From Ctenosaura bakeri (lineage: Eukaryota > Chordata > Lepidosauria > Squamata > Iguanidae), in NCBI GenBank assembly GCA_948474755.1, contig CAOLHI010000399.1, forward strand, positions 186,001 through 250,000: DNA of 64,000 nucleotides, read 5' to 3'. A model generated the notes under the pieces. The model saw nothing but the letters and a program-made list of their open reading frames with translations, made no database searches and was not told the origin of the DNA. Positions 1 through 10,862 of this stretch are shown here, one piece after another; position 1 is the stretch's first letter, and each line of letters opens with the position of its first letter. The position numbers were made by a program, and so were the translations under genes.

Positions 1-1420
1 TCATTTAAATGCAGTCCTACTTTTTTGGGGGAGGGGGTCAAAATCAATACAGCTATTTCTCTTGATAACAGCATAGCTCACAATGCTATTATTATGGACC
101 CATAGTTTATTTTTAGTATTCAGAAGAAATGAAGACAGGTAGAATAAACTCCCTTTAGGAGTGGCTTCATTTTACAAGTGCTTTGACTGACTGGTTGTTC
201 TTCCAAAGCAGTTCGCTTTTTAAAATTCAGTAAAGCTGTATCATGATAAAAATAAAGAACAGCTTTAAAAATGATCCCAGATCCATAAATGGCAGGAAAC
301 TGGAGAACTTGGAAAGCTTAAGTTATTTATAAATCCAAGAGATCTGAGCCAGGATGGCCAGTAGCCATCTTGGTTGGGGGATGTGGACATTTGTCATCTA
401 AAAAGGATTTTTTTTCAGTTGAAAGTTCTCATCCAGTACAGCCCCTGAAAATGTATAGTATAGATTGGTTGGATTTTGCTGGTTGACCTCAGCAAGCTAT
501 ATATATGACTTTTAAAGCCCCAATCGGTCCAAAGCCATCTTTTCATGCTTTTGGCTTCAGCAACATACAGGCTGGGAATGACTGGAAGAGGTCAGTTTAC
601 ATTGAAAGCATTAATAATACCAGCCGAATGTGAGCAATCCATCACATTATTCTGCAGTGGCTTCCATGACAAATGGATTCTTTGAATTCTTTGGTTTAAC
701 TTTGCAGAAGGTCAGTATGTATTCAAGAAGCAAGTAGGTAGTACAACACAGGAACACCATGATTAGAAAGCTGGCTTGTTTCTTTAAAGATATTTAGGTA
801 GACAGTTTAGTTGAAAACAATTAAGGCTTTTATTTAAAAGTTATAGTGATGTTCTTTTTTCCCCTGACAAAATATAGCTGATTCAGAAGCCATCTGAGCA
901 TGATAGGAATCCATGGAGGGGACAAAGGCTGCAAGTGAATTCTTCAATCTACTGTTTTTTCTGGAACTTTATGTTTGGCCATGATCCAGCTGAGATGAAG
1001 TCCCACACTGACACCATCATGAAAGAGCTTAATAGCGTGTGCTTTATCAACCATTGAAATCAGTAGAACTGATTTGCTTGTGTCGGACTAACATAAATAC
1101 TGTGTTATTCACTTGCATTTTTACACCTGCTGTTTTACTATACTAGGAAAAAAATACTAATCAGGTGAAAATATATTTTGCCACTTCTGAAAATATAGAT
1201 GAGGAATTCCTATCTTTAAAAGATTTTAGTAAGATGTAATCTGTGTGGTCATGATATAACCAACTGTATTTCATGGAGAATACAATTTTTGCTACCTAAT
1301 TATATGGAGACAACAATTTCTGAGAGAGGTCACATTTTGCAAACTGCACTCTAATTGAGATCAGAATTACTGAAGTCTCATGCTAATTGAAATAATAAAA
1401 GGAAGCTACCTCTCTATCAC
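1..1420. other. Unclassified AT-rich sequence, no gene seen
   Basis: I see no convincing reading frame and no repeat that I recognise here. The stretch is AT-rich and interrupted by stops in all frames. A short inverted motif around 350-375 (GGATGGCC followed by GTAGCCATC) is too small to interpret. It could be old repeat DNA or unique intergenic or intronic sequence. Confidence 0.5.
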
Positions 1421-1421
1421 A

Positions 1422-1612
1422 AGCCAGTGTGGTTTAGTGGTTTGAGCATTGGGCTACAACCCTGGAGACCAGGGTTTGATTCCCCACTCAGCCATGGAAA
1501 TCCACCAGTTGACTTCGGGCACACAGCACATGCTCACCCCCAGAAAATCATGTGATAGGTTTGCCTTAGGGTTGCCATAAGTCAGAAACAAAGGCACACA
1601 ACAACAACAACA
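1422..1612 (+). mobile_element. tRNA-derived SINE (Sauria SINE type)
   Basis: The 5' part looks like a tRNA gene, with an A-box-like stretch near 1430-1445 and a B box GGTTTGATTCC at 1473-1483. The 3' part contains GGGTTGCCATAAGTCAGAAA and ends in a run of ACA units. That tail resembles the 3' end of Bov-B LINEs. In squamates such SINEs (Sauria SINEs) are thought to be copied by Bov-B machinery. It is transcribed by RNA polymerase III in principle and encodes no protein. The family name is from memory; the tRNA head and ACA tail are seen directly. Confidence 0.85.
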
Positions 1613-1630
1613 TCAATGGTTAATTTTTTT

Positions 1631-1829
1631 GAGAGCCAATATGGTGTAGTGGTTTCAGCATTAAACTACAATGCAATGGTTCAACTGAACCAGGGTTCAA
1701 TTCCCTACTTGGCCATGGTAACCCACTGGATGACTTTGGGCATGTCACATACTCTCAGCCCCAAGATAGGTTTGCCTTAGGGTCGCTATAGATCAGAAAA
1801 GACTTGAAGGCACACAACAACAACAACAA
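1631..1829 (+). mobile_element. tRNA-derived SINE (Sauria SINE type), second copy
   Basis: A second SINE of the same family lies about 20 bases after the first and in the same orientation. The tRNA-like head reads GGTGTAGTGGTTTCAGC, and the B box GGGTTCAATTCCC is near 1692-1705. The tail contains GGGTCGCTATAGATCAG and GACTTGAAGGCACAC followed by ACA units. The head carries an extra short stretch near 1668-1690 relative to the first copy. The close spacing suggests one copy landed next to the ACA-rich tail of the other. Confidence 0.85.
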
Positions 1830-1847
1830 TCTATCTAGTTATCTGTC

Positions 1848-2330
1848 TATCTGTTGATCTGTCTATTTAATTTATGTCCAACCTTTCTTCCAATGAAAGA
1901 CTCAGGGTCACTGATGATACACCTAAAATCTATCCTAATAGTAAAAATTATTGTGTATATAGACAAGAGATACACTATCAAATTAAAACAGCACTGAATT
2001 AAAAACAAGGTAAAAGCATTTAAAATATAGCAGCTTAGGAAAAACAAATACTTCACCCTCCATTAGCAATCCATCCAAAAGCCTGTTTAAATAAAAAGGT
2101 CTCTATTTGCTGGCAGCAGGAGATCAGAGAGGTGAGCCAGAATAGTCTTCCGTGGAAGAGAATTCTGTAACTTGAGAGAAGCCACGAAGAACACCCTTTC
2201 CTGAGTTGGTATGAAACTTACCAGTGATGGTGGTGGAACCAAGAGAAAGCCCTCCCCCAAGGACCCCAAAACTCAGGCAGGTTCATATAGGGAAATGTGG
2301 TATTTTATATAGACTGGACCTAAGTTTTCT
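1848..2330 (-). mobile_element. L2-clade LINE 3' end, reverse strand
   Basis: Read on the reverse strand this resembles the final coding part and 3' region of L2-type LINEs. The plus strand has the typical features in reverse: a TTTATTT-like tail followed by a degenerate version of the pipeline 'zinc-poor' 3' segment with CTTTCTTCCAATG at about 1880-1895, then GCAGGAGATCAGAGAGG and GGTGGTGGAACC near 2115-2240. Other L2 copies in this window share these motifs in the same order. It is heavily mutated and 5' truncated, with no intact frame. The assignment is by similarity to the better-preserved L2 copy at 42.9-46.1 kb. Confidence 0.6.
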
Positions 2331-2356
2331 TCTACCTTAAGATTTTTTTTAAATCC

Positions 2357-2765
2357 TCAAAGTCTTTCTATCCCAGATATGAAGAAATGTGTAAATCTGG
2401 GGAAATACTTCAAAAATGAATGGGAGCAAAATACTCCTTCCACCCCACCCCAGTGGCCAAACTGAGTAGATACTGGTTGTTCTCACCATGGAGAAGACCA
2501 TACTATACCTGCTAGGAAAACCTTGCCAAAAAGAAAGTAGTGGCAGTAACTTAGCAGTAACAAACTTGAATACAAAGTTGAAGAGTTAAACCCTGAAAGT
2601 CCTACACATAGGTGAATCTGAAAAACTGAATACGGAAAAAACCAGCACTGACAGATTAATCCACCTTGGTGCAGGACTTTGAGGGCTTAACTCTTCAAAT
2701 TCTTTCCATTCTAAATATGAAGAAATTTTAAAATTTTGGTAAAATCTTACCAAAAAAATGAAGCA
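2357..2765. repeat. Direct duplication about 336 bp apart with a hairpin between the copies
   Basis: The stretch at about 2357-2425 (CTCAAAGTCTTTC ... ATATGAAGAAATG) reappears, diverged, at about 2693-2765 (CTTCAAATTCTTTC ... ATATGAAGAAATT). Between them, TTGAAGAGTTAA near 2578 pairs with TTAACTCTTCAA near 2686. AGTCCT at 2600 and AGGACT at 2673 extend the stem. This looks like a foldback element next to, or part of, an old duplication. No protein is encoded. Confidence 0.5.
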
Positions 2766-2779
2766 CATTTCCCACACGT

Positions 2780-4860
2780 TCTTCCAACCAAGAAGCTAGT
2801 ACAAGAGAAGCTAGTGGTAAGCCTTATTCAGAGGTTCATAAATTGCACCCATGGAAAAGGCGTGGGCATGTGCATGCCCACATTGCCTATGCCACATCTG
2901 ATTTTCTCAGGTTGAGCAGGAAAGTTTGCAACTGGGATTGCAACCATACTTGATCGAATGTGTTTACAGTCCTCTCACAACTGGGAACCTGTCAGGAATT
3001 GGACTGTCAGGAAGACTGTAACCACACAGCCAAATAGGTTCATAATCTCCTTTCATTGTGATTATAATCTTCTGCCTCTGTAATGTGGGATTTGTTTGTT
3101 TGAAGTATTTCACCTTACTCTTCAGCCAAAACATCTCCCAGAGATGATGACTACCTGGGTGAACTACTATGATTATGAACTACCTAAAGTTAGGTAGATC
3201 ACCTCAGGTTTTCAGAATGGGTCTTGGAAGTTAAGGTCAGTTGACTTAAATTGGGAAGGAACTATAGTATAAAAAGGGCTGAATCATTTAAGGTGAGCAT
3301 GAATCCAAATTCTTACTTCTAAAAAAGCTAGACCTATAAGACAGCAAGGACCAAGAAGAAAGACACAAAATAAAACACTGGCCTAAACTATTTGAATACA
3401 GAGGGTGCCACACTAAGAGACAAAAATGACCTTTTGGCACAATCCACTTTTGTCATCATTAATAATGTATTTTTGCTTTTCTTCCATCTTCGTCTAGGGT
3501 ACCGTGAAGGAGAAGGAGACTCAGATGCTTTTGTCCAGGTTCATCTTTAGGCTCTGTTGTCATGGATACCCCTGCTGTGATGGATGGAGGGGAGCAGCGA
3601 ACCTCTCAATGCACCAAATATATTGGGGCAGTGGGGAGGGGAGGGTTATGGAAATTGCTGTGCATTTTTTCCCCTTAACCTATAAGAATAAACTCCACAT
3701 AATCTTTGGACAAAAGACAACCATTTTGGAAGGATTTTTGTAAGCAGACATGAAAAGAAAAGCTCGTTGGGTGCCACATTTCTCTGTACTGGTAATCCTC
3801 TCTTGTAATAGGTTTGCTGAACAGGGGAAAGAGAGCGCAAATACTGTTATAAGGGAACCTGGATTTAAAAGAAATATCACTAGCTATAATAACAAACGTG
3901 ACACCATTTCATAATAAGCCTATATACAAGAACCCAGATGTAGATGCCATACTCTGCTGAAGCCATAGTGATAAATGGCTCGCCTTTCATAAGATTAATC
4001 ATGACAAAGTATAAACATGCTTGCCATTCACAAAATAAATGATAAGGCAGTATTTTTTTTAAAAAAAATATCCCTGTTGAATGAAAGAAGCTGAGATTTC
4101 AGTAACCACATGCCCGATATAATTTAGAGACAGGTAGTATACCCATGGTTTCAGGTGACCCCATGAGCTTAGTTTGGCACTATCAGTAGTAGCTGCATCC
4201 CCAATGTTGGAGATATTTCATAGCTCCACTCTGACACTCCTAGGTTCATTATACATCATTTCAGAGAAGATGACTCCATCTGAGCTGGAATGTGGATAGT
4301 TTTGTCTTACTGAGGGGTGTCCACAATTTATACCATGTGTTCTTGCTGTAGATACACTCATTCAGATGGTTGTGAGAATCTGTTGATATGTTCACTGCTG
4401 AGTTGCTCTAGTACTATCGGGTTATGCAATTCTATTTAATCCAGGACACACACCCCAGTTACAGCTGTACCTAGACTGAATGAACATGCATATAATTGTA
4501 TGAATTGGTATACGAATGTTCACGTTCTGTAGCCACATCAGAACTGAGGATTCTTGATGAACTCCAGATTCACATATCAAAACAGGGCATTCACAGAAGC
4601 CCTAGTGGCTGACATGGAAATTATCTGCCTGAGGGAGAAATGGAGCTCACATTTGTTTCTTGACTGCTCACCTTCAGCATTGGCTCCTGGATGTAGAAAC
4701 TAAAGAAAGGAGTCCAGGAGAGCAGCTATAGACTGTTAGCAACATCAAGACATAAAGCTTTGTTTGGAGAGGACCATTTATATAGCTGTCTGTGTGGTTA
4801 CATCCCTCAGTGGGGGAGGAAGTTTTCTTCCCATTAATAAATAATATGCAAATATAGAGG
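2780..4860. other. Unclassified sequence, no gene seen
   Basis: I find no convincing exon. Short open frames around 3504-3880 overlap on both strands and show no recognisable domain. I recognise no repeat family between 2780 and 4860. The sequence is ordinary AT-rich vertebrate non-coding DNA as far as I can see. Confidence 0.45.
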
Positions 4861-4864
4861 TGGT

Positions 4865-5160
4865 GAGTCATTTTCAACTGGGCAGCCCACCTGGAAGGCT
4901 GTATCAGTGTGCCTGATGCAATTAGAAGTGATGTCATGTCACTTCTGGTTTCATTTTTGGCCATTTATTTCACTTTTAAAAGATTTGAAGGAGTTGTGAA
5001 AGCAAGTTGTGTATTTTTAAGTAGTTTTGCCCCATTATGAGCCTCCAACCTTTTTTTTTTTTAATGGAAGAGTCCAAGAACTTTAATGGGCTTCAGGATT
5101 CACTTTGGGCCACAGGGGGCTACATGCAGCCTGTGGGGAGCACCCCATGTTTTAGGGGAA
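4865..5160. mobile_element. Degenerate hAT-like fragment
   Basis: The motif GTCACTTCTGGTTTCATTTT at about 4938-4957 recurs, with small changes, in the hAT element at 21877-22227. The right part near 5100-5130 (GGGCCACAGGGGGCTACATG) resembles the 'gggccac' ends of non-autonomous hAT elements. A related stretch in reverse orientation is near 51925-51955. I cannot define both ends or a target duplication, so the limits are approximate. Confidence 0.35.
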
Positions 5161-5355
5161 AGGTCTCATCTGAGTCAGATTTATATAACCCACGAGGGCT
5201 TTTTTAAAAAATAAAGAAAAATAGACTACTACTCAGACATGTAGGCTTCCTACCACTGCAGCCTGAAGCAGTACACAGTATAGTCTAAGACAGTGGTTCT
5301 CAATCTGTGGGTCACGACCCCTTTGGGGGTTGAACGACCCTTTCACAGGGGTCGC

Positions 5356-5394
5356 CTAAGACCATTGGAAAATACGTATTTCCAATGGTCTTAG
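5356..5394. repeat. Perfect hairpin inside the SPIN element
   Basis: CTAAGACCATTGGAAA pairs with TTTCCAATGGTCTTAG around a TACGTA centre. I recall a stem of this kind in the SPIN consensus, so it is probably native to the transposon. Confidence 0.85.
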
Positions 5395-5413
5395 ACTCCA
5401 TTCCCTCCTTGGT

Positions 5414-5543
5414 GGTGGTGCGCAAGCGCGAGCCACACACTCACATCCTCCTGCCCCCTTTGGTGGGAGCTCGTGCAGCCGCATGTGCTCCCACCAAAGG
5501 GGGCAGGAGGACGCGAGTGTGTGGCTCGCGCTTGCGCACCACC
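5414..5543. repeat. Long GC-rich palindrome inside the SPIN element
   Basis: GGTGGTGCGCAAGCGCGAGC at 5414 is mirrored as GCTCGCGCTTGCGCACCACC ending at 5543. The stem continues through GTGTGTGG/CCACACAC and a CCTCCTGCCCCCTTTGGTGG segment to a small central loop near 5470-5485. A third, diverged copy of the arm lies at about 5623-5672 in the forward orientation. It has hairpin-forming potential and no coding role that I can see. Confidence 0.85.
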
Positions 5544-5553
5544 ACTCTTGGGC

Positions 5554-5614
5554 CTTTTCCTCATGTTACCTTATCACACCCGCCACCACCGTGATAAGGT
5601 AACATGTGGAAAAG
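5554..5614. repeat. Third hairpin inside the SPIN element
   Basis: CATGTTACCTTATCAC is mirrored by GTGATAAGGTAACATG. The outer CTTTTCC pairs imperfectly with GGAAAAG. The loop is CCGCCACCAC-like. Confidence 0.85.
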
Positions 5615-6335
5615 TCCCAGGAGTGGTGATGCACAAGTGCGAGCCATGCACTTGCGTCCTCCTGCCCCCTGTTCAGAAGGGACTGAAATCGCTCCCCTTC
5701 TCCACTACCGGGAGAACGTCCCGTCTGATGGGCCAGCTTGGGGGCGCGGCAGCAGCACGGGGGGCAGGCCCCCTCCTTGCCACGGCCCCTGCCCCACACG
5801 CCACGGAGGGGGGTGCTGCGGAAGGGCCGGGGGGCTGCAAGGTGGTGCTTTTTCGGGGGTGAGCTGCGCCCGGCGCAAAAGACAAAGGTGCTGGGATTCC
5901 TCCCCCCCCCAGCCAGGGTCGACACTCTGGAAACTTATCCCACGCTGCCCCCCCAGCGGAAACAAGAGCGAAGCAGAAGCAGAGCCCGGGGGGTTCTTGG
6001 AGTTTTTTCCTGGGGGAGATGTATGGCTCCTCTTTCCCTCCCTGCCCGCCCCCCCCCCGTTCCTGGCCGGCGAGGCGGCCTTTGTTGGAGGGGAGGCATT
6101 GTAAATAATAAATAAATAATTTTATGGTTGGGGGTCACCACATCATGAGGAACTGTATTAAAGGGTAGCGGCATTAGGAAGGTTGAGAACCACTGGCTAA
6201 GGAAAACTTTGTCACCAATTCTGCCAGATGTATGAAGCAGGCCCAAGTTTGCTGCAGTATTAGGAAAAAGACAAAGAAACATATGGTGAATTAAAAGTAA
6301 GGCAAGTTCGAGCTTTCACAGGCAAGGAATGTCTT

Positions 6336-7224
6336 TGTTACTGTGGTCCAGGCCTACCCGGAGATAGCACTTGATATCGTTTTGATATCGAACCATTCAG
6401 CTTTCCTCTGCCATCCCGCTCCATGTGTTTGCGAGACCTCTGGACAAGCACGTAAACAGGCATGGCTGATAATTGCTGGACATTCCATTCTCCACCTAGG
6501 CAGGCCGGACAGAGCTGGTTCGTCGTTTCAGGGACTTCTCTGGCAAGCACCTTTTTGCTTATGCGCAATACTAACAAAGGCGCCCGGCCCCAAGCAGGTA
6601 GCCTTACAAAGCTGTACTAAGCGCTCTGCATTTGCATACTGGCTACACTATTGTTAAATCGGCGCTAAGCCAATCATGCTAAATTCTGACCTTTCTAAAG
6701 CTTTGTCCCACTCCTAAATTGCATTGTTCTCACCGAGTAAGGTATGGCCTGTAGACGCAATTCACCCTATAAAAGTCCCCAATTCCGAGACCTTCCTCAG
6801 ATCGCTCCCGAGTTCCAGACCACCTTGCTGCCGCTTTGTTCGGCGAGTTCCCCTCAGCGAACCGCGCTGAGCTTCTTCCCTGCACCCCAACAAACGCTAT
6901 CTTCATATCTCTTCAGGACTATGAGACAGGTGTTGTATCACCCATTTCCCTCCGAAAATCCCTATTTCCAGTTCTTTAGTTAGCTGTATGACTGTGTTGT
7001 CTTTAATGTTTGTCTGTATTTAATAAAACATCGTTTTTGCTACTTTAAACCATCTGACTGCTTGACTGACCTGACCCCGTAGACGCTGGGTTGCAAGATC
7101 CTGCTAAGTTACCCTGCCTCTCGCTAGCTTTAGTGAGTGCTCCAGCTAATTTTCCCCCAGGTGTTGTTGTTGTTGTTTGATTATTTGGGCGCCCCTCCTG
7201 GGACCCCCAGAGAACAGGGTAACA
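6336..7224 (+). mobile_element. Solo LTR (family 1, copy E)
   Basis: The element starts TGTTACTGTGG and ends GGGTAACA, giving the inverted termini typical of an LTR. A TATA box (TATAAAA) is at 6768-6774 and an AATAAA polyadenylation signal at 7022-7027. This supports a U3-R-U5 order on the plus strand. Four bases, TCTT, flank it on both sides (6332-6335 and 7225-7228). No gag or pol coding region adjoins it, so it is most simply a solo LTR left by recombination. It resembles copy A at 24568 and the reverse copy G at 61922. The 4-bp duplication fits class I endogenous retroviruses or Gypsy-like elements; I cannot tell which. Confidence 0.85.
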
Positions 7225-7229
7225 TCTTC

Positions 7230-8460
7230 ATTTATCTAATGCTAATCAAAACCACTCTTTGCTTTCCCACAGACATCTATCAGAATCCCCCAACCAGCAT
7301 ACCACTGGACATGCTGAGGGAGTAGTCTGGGAACTATAGTACCAAAAAACAAAACAAAACAACCCTTTCCACAGTCTGTCCTCAGCCATCCACCATGCCT
7401 TTGTTATACATCTCAGTTTAGTTCTAAGAAGACATTTGCTGACTTGGGCTGGCATTCTGTCCAGTAGTAATGATGTTATAAACTAGAGTAACAACCTCAA
7501 AATCTTTTGCTATTCACATTCACGAGCATGGTACCATTGCCACAACTACCAATAAGCTCCAAAACCCATCTTTAAATCAAAGGCATTCTGCAGTGCTGCA
7601 GGGCCCTGAAGGATGATGTATACAGCCAGCTCCCACCAGGAAGCTGTGGTGCAATGAGGAATTGCAAAAGGACCCCAAAAGGGGTGGGCACATCATTCTT
7701 CAGTGCCCTGTTCACCAGTGCTACAGAACTCCTTCACTTCGTGAGGCTGCCTGGCTTTCAAGGTGGATTTGGGGAGATGAATTATAACTATCTTATTGTA
7801 GCTACATCTCCAATATAGGATCCTAGCCTCTTTTCAAAGAACCCACTTATATGATCTTCAGGTTTACATGATTCCTACTTAATATGATAATTAGTATTAA
7901 CCATGTATTTCTTGTGAATCAGAGGAAGGGACTTTTCCCATTGTAAATTCTGATCATCTAAATGTATTGGATATATCTGCAGACAATTTTACTTTCGCAT
8001 AATCATACTATAAATTGGTGCCATACAGAAACTTTTAAGAACATTTATAATGCTTTTGAAAGATAACTATCAAAACATTTAAGAGAGAAAGAGATTTTGA
8101 ATTTTTTTCCTACGAATTAAAGAACTGTCTATTTTAATTATCAGGAATGAAACTATACTATGTATGCAGTGCCAAAAATGTAACTCTGACTTAATTGTTA
8201 GACCACTAGGTGGCATAATTACTCTGTTTGAGAGGCATAGGCTTCTAGCAACTATAGATCATTCTTGCAAGTTTTGTGACTCACCAAGCAAAACAAAACC
8301 CATCAGTCAGGAAACTGGGACAGGTTGTTCTTATGACAACATCTTGTTTGTTTGTTTGTTTTGTTTACTGCAGTACTAATGGAGGTAGCAGAAATAGGTG
8401 TATTGGGAATCTGTTTGGGTACAATCAGCAGGTGATTGTATTAAACTTAGTAAATCATAG
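7230..8460. other. Unclassified sequence, no gene seen
   Basis: I see no gene, and no repeat that I can name with confidence. The stretch includes the phrase GGGAACTATAGTACC near 7330 that could be a remnant of a foldback element. Confidence 0.4.
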
Positions 8461-8469
8461 AATGTGCAG

Positions 8470-8810
8470 ACTCATTTTTTATGTGCTGCTGAGCTTGTTT
8501 CAACTTATGGTGATCCTGTGAGTAAGAGACTTTCAAGAGCTTCAGTCATCAATAGTCTTGCTCAGGTCTTGCAAACTCAAGCTCCTGCTGTGGCTTTCTT
8601 GATTAAATCAGTAATGAAGTCCTCCTCCTCCTCCTCCTCCTCCTCCTCCTCCTCCTGTCTTCCATTTTACCAACACTATTGTCTTTGCCATGACTCATGT
8701 TGTCTCATGATGCACCCAAAGTATGAAAACCTCCGTTAAGTCATTTTGACTTCTAGTAAGTTCAGTCTGGATTTGTTCTCAGATGCATTTATTCATATTG
8801 CGCAAGACTG
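8470..8810 (-). mobile_element. Bov-B (RTE clade) LINE fragment, end of ORF2, reverse strand
   Basis: Read on the reverse strand, the translation shows pieces of the carboxyl end of an RTE/Bov-B ORF2 protein. There is a degenerate block of the kind MTLERTIVL-type text near 8670-8720 and a DLIKKAT motif at about 8590-8620. On the plus strand the phrase TTATGGTGATCCTGTGAGTA (8504-8523) and GCTCAGGTCTTGCAAACTCA (8561-8580) are typical of this family in lizards. The frame is broken. A CCT-triplet expansion interrupts it at 8620-8656. Bov-B supplies the 3' tail shared with the Sauria SINEs of this window. Confidence 0.65.
8620..8656. repeat. (CCT)n microsatellite
   Basis: About twelve uninterrupted CCT triplets. 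They sit where the Bov-B frame on the reverse strand encodes an arginine/glycine-rich stretch of AGG/GGA codons, the probable seed. Confidence 0.95.
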
Positions 8811-9370
8811 CCCTAGAATATCTGGGGTATTGTTTTACTGTAACCGTTGGTTGCACTTTCCTTATTGTTTTGTTTGTCTGGCAACAAGCTGCATGAAATT
8901 CCAGTAAGTCATCCTTAATGCTTCCAAGCAAACTATGGAGAATTATTTATACAAGCATCATTTCCTTGTACTCTATTGTGTCAAAGAAGGATGGACTATC
9001 CCTTATACATGTCCCTTAAAGCATTTGGTGGTGTCCTGTATTCCATTGCTTATATTTTCTCAGTTACAAATACTTGTCCAGTGCCAGTGATTTTAATTTT
9101 TTCAATGGGAACTAGAATGTGTATTCACTTAAAACTTGGAGAATTGTTGAGCTGGGATTACTTTCTGGAGGGTGTTAATGGATTCAAATTCAGAATGAAA
9201 GACCATGTTCCCCACACCCAATGTCAACTACAGGGCAGAGGTAAAATAGAATGTACGTATCAGCTGTATAAATTTGTGAGAAATGCTAACACTAGGTGGA
9301 TTGATCTAACTCCTAATTTTGGATGCTACTTTTATTCTTACGTGGTATTTCCCTTCTGAACATTTCTTTA
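8811..9370. other. Unclassified sequence, no gene seen
   Basis: An open frame at 8976-9359 (127 codons) occupies most of this stretch. I recognise no domain, signal peptide or repeat in it. Codon use looks like ordinary AT-rich non-coding DNA, and there are no clear flanking splice sites. I treat it as chance. Confidence 0.4.
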
Positions 9371-9373
9371 GAT

Positions 9374-9507
9374 TAGGGCTGGGGATGTATCGCCCTCCAG
9401 ATGTAGTTAAACTAAAAGTCCCATCAGCCTTAGCAAACATAACCAGTGGCAAGAGATGGTAGGAGCTGTAGTTAAACAACACCTGAAGGTCCACATGTTC
9501 TTCACTG
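9374..9507. mobile_element. hAT-like foldback MITE
   Basis: The two halves are inverted copies: GGGCTGGGGATGT and CGCCCTCCAGATGTAGTTAA on the left, TGTAGTTAAACAACACCTGA and GGTCCACATGTTC on the right. Lizard genomes carry many foldback elements with the text 'ccctccagatgt ... agttgta'. I assign it to hAT by recall of that family. I do not see a clean 8-bp duplication. Confidence 0.6.
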
Positions 9508-10655
9508 TCGCTTCAGAATACATGCTATTATATTTGTAAACTTGATAAATATTAGATGGCTGTTTCAAAACAGGAGTCCTTACAAGATTCAGCACCTCTG
9601 TTCCTCACTTAATATGACTACTGCAGGACTTAGAACAGTTAATTTTTAGAATTCAACTTCTCCTATCTCTAGCCAGAATGACCAGTGACCATTATTGGCT
9701 AAGAGTTGAAAACCCAAAAAGGAGTTTCTCCAAATTCAGAGTTAGCTGAAATGCAAAAGCATTAGAACTTAGAGCAGAATGACTGTGAAGCCTTAGATTT
9801 ACCATGTGTTGTTATTATGAACGTTCGTAATGATAATTATTACATTCATTATAAAACAATGAACGCCTAGCACATTTCTGCTTTGATCTCTGGGCAGATT
9901 TGTGGTTCACATGAATTTATCCTTTTCTTGTCATGCGAGGATTCAGGTCAAGTCAGTTTTCTGGAGGAGGGTGTTCCACTCCTCATTGGGTGTGATCCTA
10001 AATCTCAGATGGCTACTCTCTGTTTTCTAGTATCTAGTAGTAAATAATTCCTTTGCTATCTCCTGATTATCCAGACAGTGCAGATTCAGTTGGCTGTACT
10101 TGTTGCAAACTCATTTCTTTCAGAACCCCACTAATGTGACCCCCATAAACCAAAATGGGGGGAGGAGGATCAAAAAAGAAACTCTGTTTGTAACTCTGTC
10201 CTCTTGCCATGACAACAAGAGCAAGAGGGTTACAGTCATGAACAATGCTTAGGGATGAAGTGACAGGCGGGGGGAATCATTTGTATTGTCCCCACTAACA
10301 TTTCTCCTCCCCCAAATTTTTTTCCTTTAATCTCCAAATTTCTAGCATTGCAGAAACTTATAACTTCAATGGAACATTTAGAAATACACTTTAAGCACCC
10401 AAAGAAAAGGGGGCAGGCAGAGGTACCAAGGAAATACAAACACAGTAAATGGAAGTGTTTTAGATGTGAGCAATTTTCAGTGTCTCACTCTCTGAAATGC
10501 TATTAAATTGAGGACTGAAGGACAATTTCATTTAGGGGGCAGAATTCTCATTTGGGGGGGTAGGGCCATCATTCTTTCCCCTCCATAGTGACATCTGAAA
10601 ATAACAATGTTAATAGTAACTTGGGCATTTGTTATATTTACATATCTCTCTTTTT
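9508..10655. other. Unclassified sequence, no gene seen
   Basis: AT-rich, with no frame of interest. A small palindrome GAACGTTC is near 9819. No named repeat is recognised. Confidence 0.4.
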
Positions 10656-10659
10656 TTCT

Positions 10660-10862
10660 TCCAAAAACCACAAGACAGCTTGCATGATACTCCTCCTCTG
10701 CATTTTATCTTTACAACAATGCTGGGAGAAAAGCTCAGCAGAGGGACAGAAACTGCTCAAAAGTCCCCTGGTGAACTTCATGGCTGAGCAAGGATTAGAA
10801 CTAGGAATTTCTGAGTCTCTAACTGCTCTCTAACATTCTAACTGCTACGCAACACTGACCCC
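10660..10862 (-). mobile_element. tRNA-derived SINE with L2/MIR-like tail, reverse strand
   Basis: On the reverse strand the element starts GGTCAGTGTTGCGTAGCAGT, a tRNA-like head, followed by a degenerate B box AGTTCTAATCC. It then has the 'ccatgaagttcaccaggg' segment and a tail reading TTGTTGTAAAGATAAAATGC. This matches the MIR-like SINEs of squamates whose 3' end resembles L2/CR1 LINEs. It is distinct from the ACA-tailed Sauria SINE. It abuts family X copy 1. Confidence 0.65.

Larger units (their letters stand above)
5291..6195 (+). mobile_element. SPIN-type non-autonomous hAT transposon with enlarged GC-rich core
   Basis: The left end starts CAGTGGTTCTCAATCTGTGG and continues with the GACCCCTTTGGGGGTTGAAC motif. 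The right end runs GGGGGTCACCACATCATGAG and finishes GGTTGAGAACCACTG. These are the hallmarks of SPIN (Space Invader) hAT elements, which spread horizontally among tetrapods. Flanks are GTCTAAGA on the left and GCTAAGGA on the right, a degenerate candidate for the 8-bp hAT target duplication. The usual non-autonomous SPIN is only a few hundred bases. This copy is 905 bp because of a GC-rich core (about 5395-6100) containing several long palindromes. I see no transposase. Open frames here on both strands are a by-product of GC-rich inverted repeats. Confidence 0.85.

Noticed and set aside
1422..1500. tRNA gene suggested by A and B box motifs
   Set aside because: The cloverleaf is not complete and the sequence continues into a SINE body with an ACA tail. 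The same applies to the other SINE heads.
5385..6282. Several overlapping open frames on both strands, up to 166 codons, and an apparent CpG island
   Set aside because: They lie in the GC-rich palindromic core of the SPIN-type transposon. Frames on both strands at once are expected from inverted GC-rich repeats.
8976..9359. 127-codon forward frame
   Set aside because: No domain, signal peptide or splice context was recognised. It is only slightly longer than chance frames in this window.
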